Source of the DNA: Clostridia bacterium
GTDB lineage: Bacteria; Bacillota; Clostridia; TANB77; CAG-508
DNA: 64,000 nt
Assembly: GCA_900759015.1 (NCBI GenBank)
Contig: CAAEUE010000001.1
Location: 1 to 64,000, forward strand
Direction: 5' to 3'
Shown: in pieces, positions 50,196 to 59,035 of the stretch
Position numbering within the stretch: position 1 is the stretch's first letter
Layout of the letters: every line of letters begins with the position of its first letter
Position numbers and translations under genes: made by a program
The notes under the pieces: generated by a model
Seen by the model: the letters and a program-made list of their open reading frames with translations, nothing else
Told to the model about the DNA's origin: nothing
Database searches by the model: none

Positions 50196-50231
50196 TATTA
50201 TGTTTATAATCTGTTGAAAGGAGAGAGAATT

Positions 50232-50999
50232 ATGAAAAGAGAGCGGTTAGGTTATAAAGTAGGAGATTTACTAGTGGTAAAATCTCCAGAGACAGGAATC
50301 GCAGCGAAAGTAGAAATCCAAAAAGATGGAACGCTTGTGGCAAAGCTTATGAATATGGTTGAGGCAATGGAGAAGGAGATGCAGGCAAATAAAGAAGATG
50401 AAGAGCCATCCAAAAAGAAAATGATAACAGGGATGATACTTTTTTATTTGGCAATAATTGGAGCATGTATTTTGGCCTCTGGAGTTGCTGTTGGTTTAGT
50501 GACAGCGTTATATTTTATTGCAATGACATTTGCTGCAATATATTTTCTATTGCCACAGATTATTTATGCAGTAAAGTATAAGGAAATGGTACAATACGAA
50601 AGCATATTCAGAAGAGTTGATACTTGTTATAAGCTAGGGCTTGAAATAAATGAATACAATTTAAAAAATATAACTGTTAAGCCATTTGTTCAAGAGATTA
50701 CAGATAGAATGAATATTGAACATATTAGACAGTTATTTTTGGCAACGACTATCACACCTTTTATATTAATTATTTCACATGTTAATATAATTATTCTGTT
50801 CACGATGGAAGCGCTGATATTTATAATTTATTATATCTCTAAAAAAAATGAGAGATTATTAGAAATATTGAGCGAGATAAATGTGCTTCTTGTATATAGG
50901 AAGCCAACAGAACAACAAATTGAAAATGTTTTGTTTGGTCTCAATTATTTAAAAAAGTGCGAAGAAACAGAAGTTGCAAGTTGGTTCTACTGGCATTAA
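50232..50999 (+). CDS. Membrane protein of unknown function (255 aa)
   Basis: A small N-terminal beta-rich part (GYKVGDLLVVKSPETGIAAK, VEIQKDGTLVAKLMN), a charged helix, two adjacent membrane helices (about residues 66-115), a soluble stretch (KEMVQYESIFRRVDTCYKLG), two more helices (about 170-205) and a C-terminal cytoplasmic helix ending SWFYWH. I recognise no family. GAAAGGAGAG precedes ATG 50232. It has its own promoter and terminator and shows less AT-biased codons (GAGCGG, GCAGCG) at the 5' end, like other orphan genes here. Confidence 0.7.
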   Translation: MKRERLGYKVGDLLVVKSPETGIAAKVEIQKDGTLVAKLMNMVEAMEKEMQANKEDEEPSKKKMITGMILFYLAIIGACILASGVAVGLVTALYFIAMTFAAIYFLLPQIIYAVKYKEMVQYESIFRRVDTCYKLGLEINEYNLKNITVKPFVQEITDRMNIEHIRQLFLATTITPFILIISHVNIIILFTMEALIFIIYYISKKNERLLEILSEINVLLVYRKPTEQQIENVLFGLNYLKKCEETEVASWFYWH

Positions 51000-51033
51000 T
51001 CTTTTCAAAGAATTTGCTTGATTAAACAAGCAA

Positions 51034-51077
51034 TGAAAAAACAGTCATAAACCTAGATTAGGTATGGCTGTTTTTTC
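51034..51077 (+). terminator. Terminator of the 255-aa membrane protein gene
   Basis: GAAAAAACAG (from 51035) pairs with CTGTTTTTTC (to 51077), with CAT/ATG pairing inside. A smaller hairpin TTGCTTG/CAAGCAA lies just before (51014-51033). Confidence 0.75.
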
Positions 51078-51142
51078 AAATTTGATAAAATTAAAAATCT
51101 AAAAAGAAATCAAAATACTGATTGTAATTAAATTATACAAAA

Positions 51143-51211
51143 AGGGATTTAAGGACCGTCCCCAAATCCCTCAATCTCGAAAGAGAAAAACGGACCGTCC
51201 AAAAATTCCTA
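51143..51211 (-). repeat. Dispersed inverted repeat, copies 3 and 4 in tandem (overlap deoD stop)
   Basis: Minus strand: TAGGAATTTTTGGACGGTCC (51211-51192, degenerate) followed by AGGGATTTGGGGACGGTCC then TTAAATCCC (51171-51144). The first three bases, TAG, are the deoD stop codon. Confidence 0.8.
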
Positions 51212-51928
51212 TAATAATATTCCAGATTCTAGAGCAATTTTAATCATTTTTGTCAATCCTTGTTCACGTTCTTCTGGTGTTGCCTGTTTGTTTATAAATT
51301 GTGAGTCAACAACAGTCATTAAACAAGCAGCTTTTTTATTTAAAAGCTTTGCGTTGTAGAATAATGCAAATGCTTCCATTTCTGCTGCTATAGGTTTTAT
51401 ATTTTTTGGAATTCTATTAAAGAATTTTTTTGGGTCTGTCATATAAAAATCTACAGCGTCTGTACAAACAGTATTTCCTTCTGTTACTTTTATATCAGAG
51501 ATGTCAGCGACTTGTTTTATTATAGAATTAAGTTTTTTATCTGCTGAGCAAATATGACAATCATCATTATTAAATGTAAGAGCATAATTTCCTTCTGTAT
51601 ATACGTCATCTGCAAGAACAACATCAAATAAGTCTAATTCTTTAATATATCCTCCGCAAGAGCCAATTCTTATAATGTTTTCTACATCATAAAATTTATA
51701 TAATTCATATGAATAAATTCCAACACTTGGCATTCCCATACCATGTGCCATAACAGAAATTCTTTTTCCTTTATATAAGCCTGTATATGCTAACATATTT
51801 CTAACAGAATTAACTAATCTAGCATCTTCTAAAAAATTTTCTGCTATATATTTTGCACGTAAAGGATCTCCTGGCATAATAACAGTTTTTGCGAAATCAC
51901 CGATTTCAGCTTCATTATGTGGCGTCAT
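51209..51928 (-). CDS. deoD: Purine-nucleoside phosphorylase (DeoD type)
   Basis: A 239-residue hexameric-type enzyme splitting purine (deoxy)nucleosides by phosphate. TPHNEAEIGDFAKTVIMPGD is the DeoD start; AHGMGMPSVGIYSYEL, IIRIGSCGGY, IAAEMEAFALFY and the catalytic-Asp strand TVVDSQ (usually TVSDH) are visible. GGAGGTT lies before the ATG. Its TAG stop codon is the first triplet of a dispersed repeat. Confidence 0.95.
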   Translation of the reverse strand: MTPHNEAEIGDFAKTVIMPGDPLRAKYIAENFLEDARLVNSVRNMLAYTGLYKGKRISVMAHGMGMPSVGIYSYELYKFYDVENIIRIGSCGGYIKELDLFDVVLADDVYTEGNYALTFNNDDCHICSADKKLNSIIKQVADISDIKVTEGNTVCTDAVDFYMTDPKKFFNRIPKNIKPIAAEMEAFALFYNAKLLNKKAACLMTVVDSQFINKQATPEEREQGLTKMIKIALESGILL

Positions 51929-52094
51929 ATTTTAACCTCCTAAATATTTAAATTTTATATTAGTATATCATAATACTAAGAATTTATAATATTGTGATAT
52001 ATAAATGTAACATAAAAGTAATATTATGGAAATATACAAATTAATGCAAAAAATGTATAATATTTGTAGAAAAAGTGAAAAGGAGAGAGAAAAT

Positions 52095-52778
52095 ATGTGG
52101 ACATGTTTGTATTTAAGCCATATTGTAGTAATTATAATGATTATAATAGCTATTTTAGGAATTATATATGGAATAAGTCAAAAAAAGATTAAGGTTTATC
52201 AAGTTATTATAATATTTTTATTTTGTGTAATTTCAATGGCATTAGTTACAGGAGTAACATCAATGCAATGTATAGATGATTTAAATAGTGATATAGATTC
52301 AGCTACAGAAACTATTAAGACAGATTATTGGACATATAATTCTGATGAGATGTCAATAATGGATAGTTATGTGGAGGGTTATACTAAACTAGTTGATTTA
52401 AAAACAGGAAATTTAGTTGCTGTTAAGGATGAAGCAGTATCAACAGGAAAGCCAGTAATAGATTTAAATAATAAAGAAGAGGCAGATGCAGAATGCCAAG
52501 CAATAGATATACAAGATGAATTAAATGCTACAGATGATTATTTAATTACTTTGGATTCAAAAGAGTTCATTAAAGCAACAGATAATATTTACTATATAAC
52601 TTATGATTATACATATACTAGTACAGAAGATAATTCAGAAGAAAAAGGAAAAGTGTACTATATTGTAAGTAGTGACAATCAAATTAAAACTATTGTTATG
52701 ACAAGCATTAATAATGAAGAAAAAGAAGCTGAATTTGAAGAAAGAGTATTAGGAATTATTAATACAATGGATTTATAA
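52095..52778 (+). CDS. Membrane-anchored protein of unknown function (227 aa)
   Basis: Two membrane helices at the N-terminus (about residues 8-27 and 35-57), then an outside domain of about 165 residues rich in Asp, Thr and Tyr (DSATETIKTDYWTYNSDEMS, then DNIYYITYDYTYTSTEDNSE). AAAAGGAGAGAG before ATG 52095 decides the start. It lies 15 nt before another small membrane protein and probably forms a two-gene operon with it. No family recognised. Confidence 0.7.
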   Translation: MWTCLYLSHIVVIIMIIIAILGIIYGISQKKIKVYQVIIIFLFCVISMALVTGVTSMQCIDDLNSDIDSATETIKTDYWTYNSDEMSIMDSYVEGYTKLVDLKTGNLVAVKDEAVSTGKPVIDLNNKEEADAECQAIDIQDELNATDDYLITLDSKEFIKATDNIYYITYDYTYTSTEDNSEEKGKVYYIVSSDNQIKTIVMTSINNEEKEAEFEERVLGIINTMDL

Positions 52779-52793
52779 AAGGAGGTAAAGTTC

Positions 52794-53183
52794 ATGTTAA
52801 TAGCATTAAATTTTGTTTTCGATATCATAGTAGCAATTTTAGTATATGAGTACTTTAAAAGAGATAAAAAAATTGAAGCATTTGCTGCTGCTGTTATTAT
52901 AAAAGTTGCATATTTCTTATCATCAACTGTAATTACAGGGCAATTTAATTTTATAGGGTTTATAATATACATATTAGTAATGATATGTGTTGCACGATTA
53001 TTTATTATAATAGTTCAAGAAATTTATAAGACGGATTTACATCCTGTATTATTTATAATAGTTACAGCATTAATTGGGGCATTAATAATGTCATTGATAG
53101 GAGAAATTTTATATACATTATTATTTAAATTAGTAACTTTATTTGTTGCTACATTCCAATATTCTTTAGATAAAATTTCTTAA
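52794..53183 (+). CDS. Small polytopic membrane protein of unknown function (129 aa)
   Basis: About four membrane helices (near residues 3-20, 26-42, 46-68 and 80-115), short loops and few charged residues (EYFKRDKKIEAFAAAVIIKV). AAAGGAGGT precedes ATG 52794. It is co-directional with the gene 15 nt upstream. I recognise no family; it may be the membrane partner of that protein. Confidence 0.7.
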   Translation: MLIALNFVFDIIVAILVYEYFKRDKKIEAFAAAVIIKVAYFLSSTVITGQFNFIGFIIYILVMICVARLFIIIVQEIYKTDLHPVLFIIVTALIGALIMSLIGEILYTLLFKLVTLFVATFQYSLDKIS

Positions 53184-53187
53184 GTAC

Positions 53188-53216
53188 TTGAATCAAAAAA
53201 ACTAATGTGATACAAT
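53188..53216 (+). promoter_or_regulatory. Promoter upstream of the hairpin preceding pyrG
   Basis: TTGAAT (53188-53193), 17-nt spacer, TACAAT (53211-53216). Confidence 0.6.
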
Positions 53217-53235
53217 GCAATAAATTAATTAAAGT

Positions 53236-53284
53236 GAGAGATTAAAAAAAAACCGATTTTGGCGATTTTTTAATCTCTCTTTTG
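53236..53284 (+). terminator. Terminator hairpin in the pyrG leader (possible attenuator)
   Basis: GAGAGATTAAAAAA (53236-53249) pairs with TTTTTTAATCTCTC (53266-53279), then T4. It lies about 15 nt downstream of the predicted start from the 53188 promoter and about 95 nt before pyrG. It could end the upstream operon or attenuate pyrG. Confidence 0.7.
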
Positions 53285-53324
53285 TTTTTTATATAGTAAT
53301 AAGGACTTTTAAGTAAGAGAAAAA

Positions 53325-53353
53325 TTGATACTATATACTTACAAATTTATAAA
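53325..53353 (+). promoter_or_regulatory. Second probable pyrG promoter
   Basis: TTGATA (53325-53330), 17-nt spacer, TATAAA (53348-53353), immediately upstream of the pyrG ribosome-binding site. Confidence 0.5.
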
Positions 53354-53377
53354 ATTTTTAGAAAGGAGTTAATATAG

Positions 53378-54979
53378 ATGAATACTAAGTATATTTTTGT
53401 AACAGGAGGGGTTGTTTCTGGACTCGGAAAAGGAATAACAGCAGCATCATTAGGAAGACTTTTAAAAAATAGAGGCTATAAGGTAACAATTCAGAAATTT
53501 GATCCATATTTAAATGTGGATCCTGGAACAATGAGCCCATATGAACATGGAGAAGTTTTTGTTACAGATGATGGAGCAGAAACAGATTTAGATTTAGGTC
53601 ATTATGAAAGATTTATTGATGAAAATTTAACTAAAGATTCTAGTATAACAATGGGTAAAATATATCTGGAAGTTTTAGAAAAAGAAAGAGAAGGAGAGTA
53701 TTTAGGAAAAACTGTACAAGTTATTCCACATGTAACGAATAAAATAAAAGAAAAAATATATAGTTTTGAAAATACAGATACAGACATAGTAATTACTGAA
53801 ATAGGTGGAACAGTTGGTGATATAGAAGGGCTTTCTATAATAGAAGCAATAAGACAAGTTGGATTAGAGAAAAATCCAGAAGATGTATTGTATATTCATG
53901 TTACACTTCTTCCATATATAAGTGGATCTAATGAAATAAAATCAAAACCAACTCAACATTCTGTAAAAGAATTACAATCTTATGGAATAAAACCTAATAT
54001 ATTAGTATGTAGAAGTGAAATAGATATACCAGATTCTATAAGAGAAAAGCTAGCTTTATTTTGTAACGTAAGAAAAGAAAATGTTATTCAAAATAAAACT
54101 GTAAAATGTTTATATGAAGTGCCACTTATGTTAGAAAAAGAGGGATTAGGAAGAGCGGTTTGCAATCAATTAAGATTGGATAACTATATTCCAGATAATT
54201 CAGAATGGCAACAAATGATAGATAAAATAGAAAATATACAAAATAAGACAGTAAAAATTGCAATTGTAGGTAAATATACAAGATTAGAAGATTCATATAT
54301 ATCGGTAATAGAAAGTTTAACTCATGCAGGTTATGCAAATGATGTTAAAGTAAAAGTGGATTTAGTAGATTCTGAAAAAATAAATGATGATAATGTAAAA
54401 GATAAATTAAAAGAATATGATGGAATAGTTGTACCAGGAGGGTTTGGAAACAGAGGAATAGAAGGAATGATTACTGCTATAGAGTATGCAAGGAAAAATG
54501 GAGTTCCATTTTTGGGAATATGCCTTGGGATGCAAATGGCAGTTGTTGAATTTGCAAGACATGCATTAGGATTAAAGGATGCGAATTCCGAAGAATTTGA
54601 TAAAAATAGTAAAAATAAAGTTATACATATAATGGACGATCAAAAAGATATAAAAAGAAAAGGAGGAACAATGAGATTAGGAGCATATCCATGCTTATTA
54701 AAAGAAAATAGTAAAGTAAGAGAATTATATGGAAAAGAAAATATTTCGGAAAGACATAGACATCGTTTTGAATACAATAATGAATATAAAGAAAAATTAG
54801 AAAAGTATGGTTTGATATGCACAGGTGTTTCACCAAATGGAAAACTTGTAGAAATTGTAGAATTTATAACTCATCCGTTTTTTGTAGGAGTACAATTTCA
54901 TCCAGAACTAAAATCAAGACCAAATAGACCGGCACCAGTATTTGTTGGTTTAATAAAGGCTGCGAAAGAAAGAAATTAG
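53378..54979 (+). CDS. pyrG: CTP synthase
   Basis: A 533-residue CTP synthase converting UTP to CTP with glutamine. Synthetase domain: KYIFVTGGVVSGLGKGITAA with P-loop, GTMSPYEHGEVFVTDDGAET and TEIGGTVGDIEG. Glutaminase domain: GICLGMQMAVVEFARH with nucleophile Cys, and FHPELKSRP with His/Glu. AAAGGAG lies before ATG 53378. The TAG stop is followed by repeat-like GGGACATTTC. Confidence 0.97.
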   Translation: MNTKYIFVTGGVVSGLGKGITAASLGRLLKNRGYKVTIQKFDPYLNVDPGTMSPYEHGEVFVTDDGAETDLDLGHYERFIDENLTKDSSITMGKIYLEVLEKEREGEYLGKTVQVIPHVTNKIKEKIYSFENTDTDIVITEIGGTVGDIEGLSIIEAIRQVGLEKNPEDVLYIHVTLLPYISGSNEIKSKPTQHSVKELQSYGIKPNILVCRSEIDIPDSIREKLALFCNVRKENVIQNKTVKCLYEVPLMLEKEGLGRAVCNQLRLDNYIPDNSEWQQMIDKIENIQNKTVKIAIVGKYTRLEDSYISVIESLTHAGYANDVKVKVDLVDSEKINDDNVKDKLKEYDGIVVPGGFGNRGIEGMITAIEYARKNGVPFLGICLGMQMAVVEFARHALGLKDANSEEFDKNSKNKVIHIMDDQKDIKRKGGTMRLGAYPCLLKENSKVRELYGKENISERHRHRFEYNNEYKEKLEKYGLICTGVSPNGKLVEIVEFITHPFFVGVQFHPELKSRPNRPAPVFVGLIKAAKERN

Positions 54980-55012
54980 GGACATTTCTTGTTTTACTAG
55001 GGGATATTTAAA
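54977..55012 (+). repeat. Degenerate dispersed repeat, copy 5 (at pyrG stop)
   Basis: TAGGGACATTTCTTG followed by TAGGGGATATTTAAA. It resembles the glmS-end copy (GGGGACATTCCTTT) and again starts in the TAG stop codon; the match is weak. Confidence 0.4.
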
Positions 55013-55023
55013 AAATCTAAGTT

Positions 55024-55061
55024 TAAAAAAGAAAGAAGGTTAGAGCAATGCTCTAACCTTC
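55024..55061 (-). terminator. Terminator of the ABC transporter gene (minus strand)
   Basis: GAAGGTTAGAGC (55035-55046) pairs with GCTCTAACCTTC (55050-55061). In the minus direction the stem is followed by TTTCTTTTTTAAAC. It includes the gene's own stop codon. Confidence 0.8.
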
Positions 55062-56738
55062 ATCTGCGAGTTTTCGAAAAGATGGATTTTTATACAATTC
55101 AGAATATGTACCTTTGGCAACAATTTTACCATTATCCATATAAAGTATGACATCTGCATCTTGAAGTATATGAATACGGTGGGCTACCATAATTATAGTA
55201 TGATTTTTAGTCATACTTTTTAGAGTTGATACAATCCTATTTTGAGTTATATTATCCATTGCGGAAGTAGACTCATCTAGTAGAATTATTTTGGAAGTAC
55301 GAAGTGGAATTCTTGCTAGTGCCAATCTTTGCAATTGACTTCCAGAAAGAGTAGAACGATTAATTACTGTATCAAGACCATTCTCTAAATCTCTTACAAA
55401 TTTATCAGCATCAGCATATCTAAGAGCCTTCCACATATCTTTTTCTGTAGCCTTACTATTTGCAAGCTGCAAATTTTCTCTCAAGGTCATGGTGAAAATA
55501 AAAGGAGTTTGTGGTGCATGTCGGATAATAGATCTAATTGTATAATCATCGATTTTTCTTATATCCATTCCATCTAATTCAACAATTCCAGAGTCTGGAA
55601 TGATATCTCGAGATAGAACTTTAAGAAGTGTAGACTTTCCACAACCACCTTCACCAACAATTCCGATAAATGAATTGGGTTTTATTTCTAATGAAATATT
55701 ATCTAAAATTGTTTTACCTTCTATATTCACCGAAACATTTTTTAAATTAATATTACCGACAACATTTTCTATATGAAAATGTTTATGCCCATATTCTTCT
55801 TTCTCTAGTAAAGAATTGTAGCAAAGAATTTCATCAATTCTATTTTTTGATACAGTAAATTTAGAATAGTACTGTAAAACTCTTGAAATTGATGAAACCA
55901 AAAGTATTATGTAATTTTTGTACATATATAAAGTTATTAATTTTTCTATGCTCAAGTTCCCAAGCCTAATCAGAAATAGTCCTAAACCTAAAAATGAAAA
56001 CAGTAATGTTTGAAGGACAATTGAACTAGCCATATTATTTTTTGCGACTGCATCTGTTTCTTCGATTGATGAAGTTGATTCATTTTTTAGTGATTCTTCA
56101 AATATATGCTTAAGGTTAGGACCTAACAGTTGACCTTTTACATCTAAAATTGCTTCTATACCTTCAAGAATAAGACCATGAGTTTTCTCATATGCAGTCT
56201 GTCTTTTTTCGGCTTTTGAGTTAAGTTTACCTAAAGTGTTTTTTTGATATATGAGCAGAATTATAAAACTAGATATAAAAAGTAAGAAGATTGGTAAACT
56301 TATAAAAGCAGTATAAATAAGTACAAATATACCTGAAAGAATGCTAAGCCACTGTTCGGCAATAACAAACATATTGTTTATTAAGTTATCTCCTTCACAA
56401 ACGATGGAAGCTAACCGCTCATTGTTGTTATATTTCTTAATTGAGATTGATGTTGAATTAATAAGGTTTCTGGCAACTGCCATCTTTATACTTTTGGCGA
56501 TGGACATTTTACAGCGTATTGAAATTTTGCTTTTTATAAGATTTAGTAATGGTGATAAAAGCCCAAGCAAAAATAATATGCTGGCAAGTAATAAGGCTTT
56601 TTTTAAATTACCGAGATTTACAAGTAATTTACTTGTAAATTGTGGAGTAAGCAAATTAATGATTGCGATTATACCACTTAACAAAAAAATAATTATGAAT
56701 TTTTTCCATTCCTTCCGAAAAAAATGATGTTGTTTCAT
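55053..56738 (-). CDS. ABC exporter, fused permease-ATPase half-transporter
   Basis: A 561-residue half-transporter: six membrane helices in about residues 10-300, then an ATPase domain with Walker A GEGGCGKST, Q-loop APQTPFIF, signature LSGSQLQRLALAR (Gly-to-Ser change from LSGGQ), Walker B KIILLDES and switch MVAHRIH. It is a type IV exporter, but the cargo is unknown. AGGAGGT lies before the ATG. It stands alone with its own promoter and terminator, so it would act as a homodimer or with a distant partner. Codon use (CTC, CGG, CGC) is less AT-biased than neighbours. Confidence 0.88.
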   Translation of the reverse strand: MKQHHFFRKEWKKFIIIFLLSGIIAIINLLTPQFTSKLLVNLGNLKKALLLASILFLLGLLSPLLNLIKSKISIRCKMSIAKSIKMAVARNLINSTSISIKKYNNNERLASIVCEGDNLINNMFVIAEQWLSILSGIFVLIYTAFISLPIFLLFISSFIILLIYQKNTLGKLNSKAEKRQTAYEKTHGLILEGIEAILDVKGQLLGPNLKHIFEESLKNESTSSIEETDAVAKNNMASSIVLQTLLFSFLGLGLFLIRLGNLSIEKLITLYMYKNYIILLVSSISRVLQYYSKFTVSKNRIDEILCYNSLLEKEEYGHKHFHIENVVGNINLKNVSVNIEGKTILDNISLEIKPNSFIGIVGEGGCGKSTLLKVLSRDIIPDSGIVELDGMDIRKIDDYTIRSIIRHAPQTPFIFTMTLRENLQLANSKATEKDMWKALRYADADKFVRDLENGLDTVINRSTLSGSQLQRLALARIPLRTSKIILLDESTSAMDNITQNRIVSTLKSMTKNHTIIMVAHRIHILQDADVILYMDNGKIVAKGTYSELYKNPSFRKLADEG

Positions 56739-56822
56739 ATAATGTACCTCCTATTAAAATTATTTTCTCTATGTATACTGTTTAAATGAAAACATAGGAA
56801 AAAACAACAAATACTTAACATA

Positions 56823-56851
56823 ATTATACCATAAAATAGTAATGTTAACAA
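56823..56851 (-). promoter_or_regulatory. Promoter of the ABC exporter (minus strand)
   Basis: Minus strand TTGTTA (56851-56846), 17-nt spacer, TGG-TATAAT (-10 at 56828-56823, extended). The 305-nt gap 56739-57043 otherwise holds only this promoter and the groESL control region. Confidence 0.6.
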
Positions 56852-56956
56852 TAAATGAAAAAAGTGTTCTAAAAATCGTATAGAGCTAATAAAATTAATA
56901 TGGAAAAGCTTTAATAAAAAGAAATGTGAATTTTATGTGAAAATTAGCAAACATAC

Positions 56957-56985
56957 TTGACAAGTGCTAAAAAAAGGTATAAATT
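56957..56985 (+). promoter_or_regulatory. Promoter of groES-groEL
   Basis: TTGACA (56957-56962), 17-nt spacer, TAAATT (56980-56985), directly upstream of the CIRCE operator. Confidence 0.8.
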
Positions 56986-56986
56986 A

Positions 56987-57013
56987 TTAGCAGTCACAAA
57001 GAAAGAGTGCTAA
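56987..57013 (+). promoter_or_regulatory. CIRCE operator (HrcA binding site)
   Basis: TTAGCAGTC-N9-GAGTGCTAA, one mismatch from the consensus inverted repeat. HrcA binding here would block transcription of groESL until heat shock. An extra half-site-like AGTGCTAA lies in the promoter spacer (56963-56970). Confidence 0.93.
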
Positions 57014-57043
57014 TAATCATATATATATAGGAGGTAATGTGTA

Positions 57044-57325
57044 ATGATAAGACCATTAGCAGACAGAGTATTATTAAAAATGGAAGAAGAAGAGGAAAAA
57101 ACAAAAAGTGGAATTATTTTATCAACATCAGCAAAGGAAAAACCACAAACAGCAAAAGTTATAGAAGTTGGACCAGGAGAAAAGATTGATGGAAAATTAG
57201 AAGAAATGTATGTAAAAAAAGGAGATAGAGTAATAATAAATACTTACTCAGGATCAGATGTTAAATATGAAGGCGAAGAATATAAGATTGTAAGACAATC
57301 AGATATTTTAGCTGTTGTAGAATAA
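57044..57325 (+). CDS. groES: Co-chaperonin GroES
   Basis: A 93-residue GroES: IRPLADRVLLKMEEEEEKTK, the mobile-loop GIILSTSAKEKPQTAKV and the VIINTYSGSDVKYEGEEY end. It caps GroEL. AGGAGGT lies before ATG 57044, with CIRCE control upstream; groEL follows 26 nt later. Confidence 0.97.
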   Translation: MIRPLADRVLLKMEEEEEKTKSGIILSTSAKEKPQTAKVIEVGPGEKIDGKLEEMYVKKGDRVIINTYSGSDVKYEGEEYKIVRQSDILAVVE

Positions 57326-57351
57326 TAAAAAAGAAAGGTTGGTAATTTAAT

Positions 57352-58989
57352 ATGGCAAAAGAAATTAAATTTGGCGAAGATGCAAGAAAATCATTATTAA
57401 ATGGTGTAAATAAATTAGCTGATACAGTAAAGGTTACATTAGGACCAAAAGGAAGAAATGTAGTTTTAGATAAAGGATTTGGTTCTCCATTAATAACAAA
57501 TGATGGTGTAACAATAGCAAAAGAAATCGAATTAGAAGACGCTTTTGAAAATATGGGAGCAAAACTTGTAAAAGAAGTTTCTACGAAAACAAACGATGTT
57601 GCTGGTGATGGAACAACAACAGCAACAGTTTTAGCACAAGCTATGGTAAAAGAAGGTGTTAAAAATGTTGCAGCTGGTGGAGATCCAATGGCAATAAAAA
57701 GAGGTATGGATAAAGCAACAGAAAAAGCAGTAGAAGAAATAAAGAAAATAAGTGTTGATGTAAATGGAAAAGATGATATAGCAAGAGTTGCAAGTGTATC
57801 ATCAGATAATGAAGAAGTTGGAAATTTAATTGCAGAAGCAATGGAAAAAGTATCTAAAGATGGTGTTATAACAATAGAAGAATCAAAAACATCAGATACA
57901 GCAGTTAATGTTGTAGAAGGTATGCAATTTGATAAAGGATATATTTCTCCATATATGGTAACAGATACAGAAAAAATGGAAGCTGTTTTAGATAATCCAT
58001 ATATTTTAATTACAGATAAAAAGATAAGTAATATTCAAGAAATATTACCATTATTAGAAAGCTTAATGCAACAATCAGCAAAATTAGTTATTATATGTGA
58101 TGATATGGAAAATGAAGCTCTATCTACATTAGTACTTAATAAATTAAGAGGTGTATTAAATGTAGTTGCTGTTAAAGCTCCTGGATATGGAGATAGAAGA
58201 AAAGAAATGTTACAAGATATAGCGATTTTAACAGGTGGAGAAGTTATAACAGGTGATTTAGGATTAGAATTAAAAGACACAAGAATTGATCAATTAGGAA
58301 GAGCAAAACAAGTTAAAGTTCAAAAAGAAAATACAATTATTGTTGATGGAATGGGAGATAAACAACAAATTGCTGACAGAGTAGGACAATTAAAAGCCCA
58401 AATAAATGAAGAAAAGAGCGATTTTGATAGAGAAAAATTACAAGAAAGATTAGCTAAAATCGCTGGTGGTGTAGCTGTAATAGAAGTTGGAGCTGCAACA
58501 GAAATAGAAATGAAAGATAAGAAATTAAGAATAGAAGATGCATTATCTGCAACTAAAGCAGCAGTTGAAGAAGGAATTGTTGCAGGTGGTGGAACAACAT
58601 ATATAGATGTTATTCCAGAAGTTAGTAAATTCGTAGACACATTAGAAGGAGACGAAAAATTAGGTGCTTCAATCGTTCTTAAAGCATTAGAAGAACCAGC
58701 AAAACAAATAGCAAGAAATGCAGGATTAGAACCAGCAGTTATTATAGAAGAAGTTAAGAAATCAGCAAAAGGTGTTGGATTTAATGCAAGAACTGAAAAA
58801 TATGAGGATATGAAAAAAGCAGGTGTAGTTGATCCAACTAAAGTTACAAGAAGTGCATTACAAAATGCAGAAAGTATAGCTTCTATGATATTAACAACAG
58901 AAAGTTTAGTAGCAGATAAAAAAGAAGAAAAATGTAACTGCGGTGGAGGAGCAAACGCAGGAATGCAAGACATGGGCGGAATGTATTAA
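57352..58989 (+). CDS. groEL: Chaperonin GroEL
   Basis: A 545-residue GroEL, full length: KEIKFGEDARKSLLNGVNKL, VTLGPKGRNVVLDKGFGSP, the ATPase motif AGDGTTTATVLAQ and AAVEEGIVAGGGTTYIDV. The C-terminal tail is shorter in GGM repeats than usual and contains cysteines (EKCNCGGGANAGMQDMGGMY). It is co-transcribed with groES and followed by a dispersed repeat and a terminator. Confidence 0.98.
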   Translation: MAKEIKFGEDARKSLLNGVNKLADTVKVTLGPKGRNVVLDKGFGSPLITNDGVTIAKEIELEDAFENMGAKLVKEVSTKTNDVAGDGTTTATVLAQAMVKEGVKNVAAGGDPMAIKRGMDKATEKAVEEIKKISVDVNGKDDIARVASVSSDNEEVGNLIAEAMEKVSKDGVITIEESKTSDTAVNVVEGMQFDKGYISPYMVTDTEKMEAVLDNPYILITDKKISNIQEILPLLESLMQQSAKLVIICDDMENEALSTLVLNKLRGVLNVVAVKAPGYGDRRKEMLQDIAILTGGEVITGDLGLELKDTRIDQLGRAKQVKVQKENTIIVDGMGDKQQIADRVGQLKAQINEEKSDFDREKLQERLAKIAGGVAVIEVGAATEIEMKDKKLRIEDALSATKAAVEEGIVAGGGTTYIDVIPEVSKFVDTLEGDEKLGASIVLKALEEPAKQIARNAGLEPAVIIEEVKKSAKGVGFNARTEKYEDMKKAGVVDPTKVTRSALQNAESIASMILTTESLVADKKEEKCNCGGGANAGMQDMGGMY

Positions 58990-59035
58990 TAAAAACAGTA
59001 AAAGAAATTAGAAAAGAAATGCGAAAAAAATGCGA

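Noticed and set aside
58320..58973. 217-codon open frame on the minus strand inside groEL
   Set aside because: It is the antisense shadow of groEL, without its own ribosome-binding site; codon use is that of a complement.
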